Under the pieces are notes generated by a model. It did no database searches and was not told the origin of the DNA. It worked only from the letters and a program-made list of their open reading frames with translations. Source: Nemertoderma westbladi (Eukaryota > Xenacoelomorpha > Nemertodermatida > Nemertodermatidae). From it: DNA of 44,361 bases. This document shows, piece by piece, positions 43,010-44,361 of this stretch (positions are counted from its first letter, which is position 1; each line of letters begins with the position of its first letter). A program made the position numbers and the translations under genes. The stretch is from assembly GCA_032718475.1 (NCBI GenBank), contig JAUCBJ010006152.1, forward strand, positions 1-44,361, written 5' to 3'.

Positions 43010-44061
43010 TGGAGTCAGATATGAGGCCCATCACCCATAGCTACGTACTTTGGCGCACATGACCCACCATTGGCTGTGAAGCTCATCTGCTGGGTCATGC
43101 CCTGTACCCCTGCTGCCATGTGCAGGTTGCAGTGAAGTGCACTCAGAGTGGACATGAGAACCCTCTACTCCTGACTGGTGTACCACTGAGGGACGCGGTC
43201 CTTGTTGACCCGGGCAACGACCGAGCCGGTATTTCTCCTGGAGGGTTCTCATACTCATATCTTTCAGTTGCGGGAGTAAACCGCTTGTGGTCGCAACTCC
43301 TACAAGCGTCTTACAATTGCCACTATCATCTGCTGAAGCGAGGGCGAGTCGCCAACGGCCCCCCATGTCATTAATCAGAACCTCATCAGTCTGTCCAGTC
43401 TGCATTCGGTGCTCTTGAACACCCACTGCACTAAGAGAAAGCTTATCTGCCAAGGCAGTCAGCTCACCTTGTCGCATTGGGGTCCCGAGTGTTAGGGTGT
43501 TTACTGAGGCTAGTCTAGTGACTTGCCTCAAATTCACCAATGGCTTTGTTGGGCGGGGTGGAACATGAGAGTAGCCTCCAACTCCAGAATCCCTCTCCCC
43601 CTCACAATCTGGCCTCCCTGGTGACCCAGGGTTTGGGACAGAAAGGTCATCAGGAAAGGGATTCAAAGAATTGTTTGCCGCTCTCTCTCCAGTAGGGGGT
43701 GAGACAGGCAGCCGGTCAGGAGATAACTGACGCCTGTGAGGCCGATTGTGTCCAGTCATTCCACTGGCCTCTAGTGGCTGGACCTCCGCATTACTAATGT
43801 AATCCATAGTGGGGGTTGGGGGGTGCTTTTTTGCCGAGTCAGCTCTCGGGGCAAATACCACACCCTGGTTTGCCATTCCACAGGGTGGGTGTCGCATTGG
43901 AGTCAGATATGAGGCCCATCACCCATACCTACTCTTGGCGCACATGACCCACCATTGGCTGTGAAGCTCATCTGCTGGGTCATGCCCTGTACACCTGCTG
44001 CCATGTGCAGGTTGCAGTGAAGTGCACTCAGAGTGGACATGAGAACCCTCTACTCCTGACC
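42289..44061 (-). repeat. Tandem duplication of the LINE 5' module, offset 888 bp
   Basis: 42289-43176 and 43177-44061 are direct copies, from gtgtaccactgagggacgcgg to gagaaccctctactcctgac. They differ by a few substitutions and a short indel near 43045 versus 43935. The arrangement recalls the repeated 5' monomers known from some LINEs. Confidence 0.92.
43031..43897 (-). pseudogene. Second copy of the LINE 5' module ORF (288 codons)
   Basis: Begins MRHPPCGMANQG and is nearly identical to residues 1-240 of the 43009 frame, including the partial APE block with QEHR at 161-164. After VVHQSGVEGS it diverges into the start of the next module and stops at 43031. No endonuclease completion follows in this copy. 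Confidence 0.75.
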
Positions 44062-44361
44062 AGCCATTGGTAGATCACCATCTGCCTGGCCAGGCCATAT
44101 ACCCTTGCAGCCAAGTATATGGGTCCTTAATCCAGGACCAAGGGCGTCCTTATCCCAGAACGAAGGGGGTCCTAGTTACAGGACCAGATTTGCCCTAGTA
44201 AGGGGGTCTATGCAGCTACAGGTGGCACCTCCTTTATGCTGCATGGAGGTGGCAAGTTTTCTTGATGAATGACCTAGAATACCTGACCTGACCGAATCTT
44301 ATCCAATTATCCAGAATTATAAAACTTATCCAGTAATGTAAGATATCATTCTTTAAATTTT
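44062..44361. other. 5' end of the LINE region and flank
   Basis: 44062-44250 holds GC-richer sequence with repeated ggtcct/aggacc words (ccaggacca, tacaggacca), likely LINE 5' untranslated sequence. The last 100 bp are AT-rich and unassigned. Confidence 0.4.

Overview
The window is eukaryotic nuclear DNA. It has a two-exon gene with canonical splice signals for a conserved animal centriole/cilium protein (CEP20/FOPNL). The rest is almost entirely transposable elements in several stages of nesting and decay, plus tandem repeats. The mix of BEL/Pao and Ty3/Gypsy LTR elements, RTE-like and CR1-like LINEs, an R2-like LINE tail and several long-TIR DNA elements, together with metazoan genes, fits a marine invertebrate. 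I cannot name the species from sequence alone. No rRNA, intact tRNA or CRISPR array was found, and no prokaryotic gene organisation.

Layout. (1) 1-6250: repeat-rich, gene-poor. A possible 5.4 kb inverted-repeat element (arms 420-563 and 5707-5850) encloses two related GACA-rich satellite arrays, a 559 bp tandem duplication, piggyBac-like hairpin termini, and a 718 bp long-TIR element (1619-2336) whose centre carries a histone-type mRNA 3' stem-loop. (2) 6260-7200: 3' end of a CR1-like LINE on the minus strand. (3) About 8020-9936 plus 26972-27990: one Ty3/Gypsy pol on the minus strand, cut in two. (4) 9937-26971: a 17.0 kb BEL/Pao retrotransposon on the minus strand, with two about 98% identical LTRs (1150 and 1151 bp) and a 5 bp target duplication, inserted in the RNase H region of the Gypsy element. 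It holds gag (23980-20770) and pro-pol (20848-16348), both with frame lesions. Between pol and the 3' LTR lies an unusual 5.3 kb: a tandemly duplicated chimera of a GPCR last exon with an R2-like LINE C-terminus (13563-14860), and a decayed ORF of about 500 codons of unknown function (12718-11165).

(5) 28005-30355: a 28 bp minisatellite of roughly 84 units that starts inside Gypsy RT coding sequence. (6) 30685-36392: CEP20 on the minus strand. Its 5.3 kb intron carries a hAT-like element (31954-33764) that itself contains a LINE tail, a small MITE and a tRNA-derived SINE, followed by two foldback elements. (7) 36393-37705: AT-rich DNA with a large perfect hairpin, a 34-base C run and a short repeated motif. 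(8) 37706 to about 44250: two RTE-like LINEs in the same orientation (minus strand). The upstream one has a tandemly duplicated 5' module containing a partial second endonuclease domain.

Functionally, only CEP20 looks like a working host gene. Everything else is mobile DNA, captured fragments or satellite, and the interest lies in how these were assembled.
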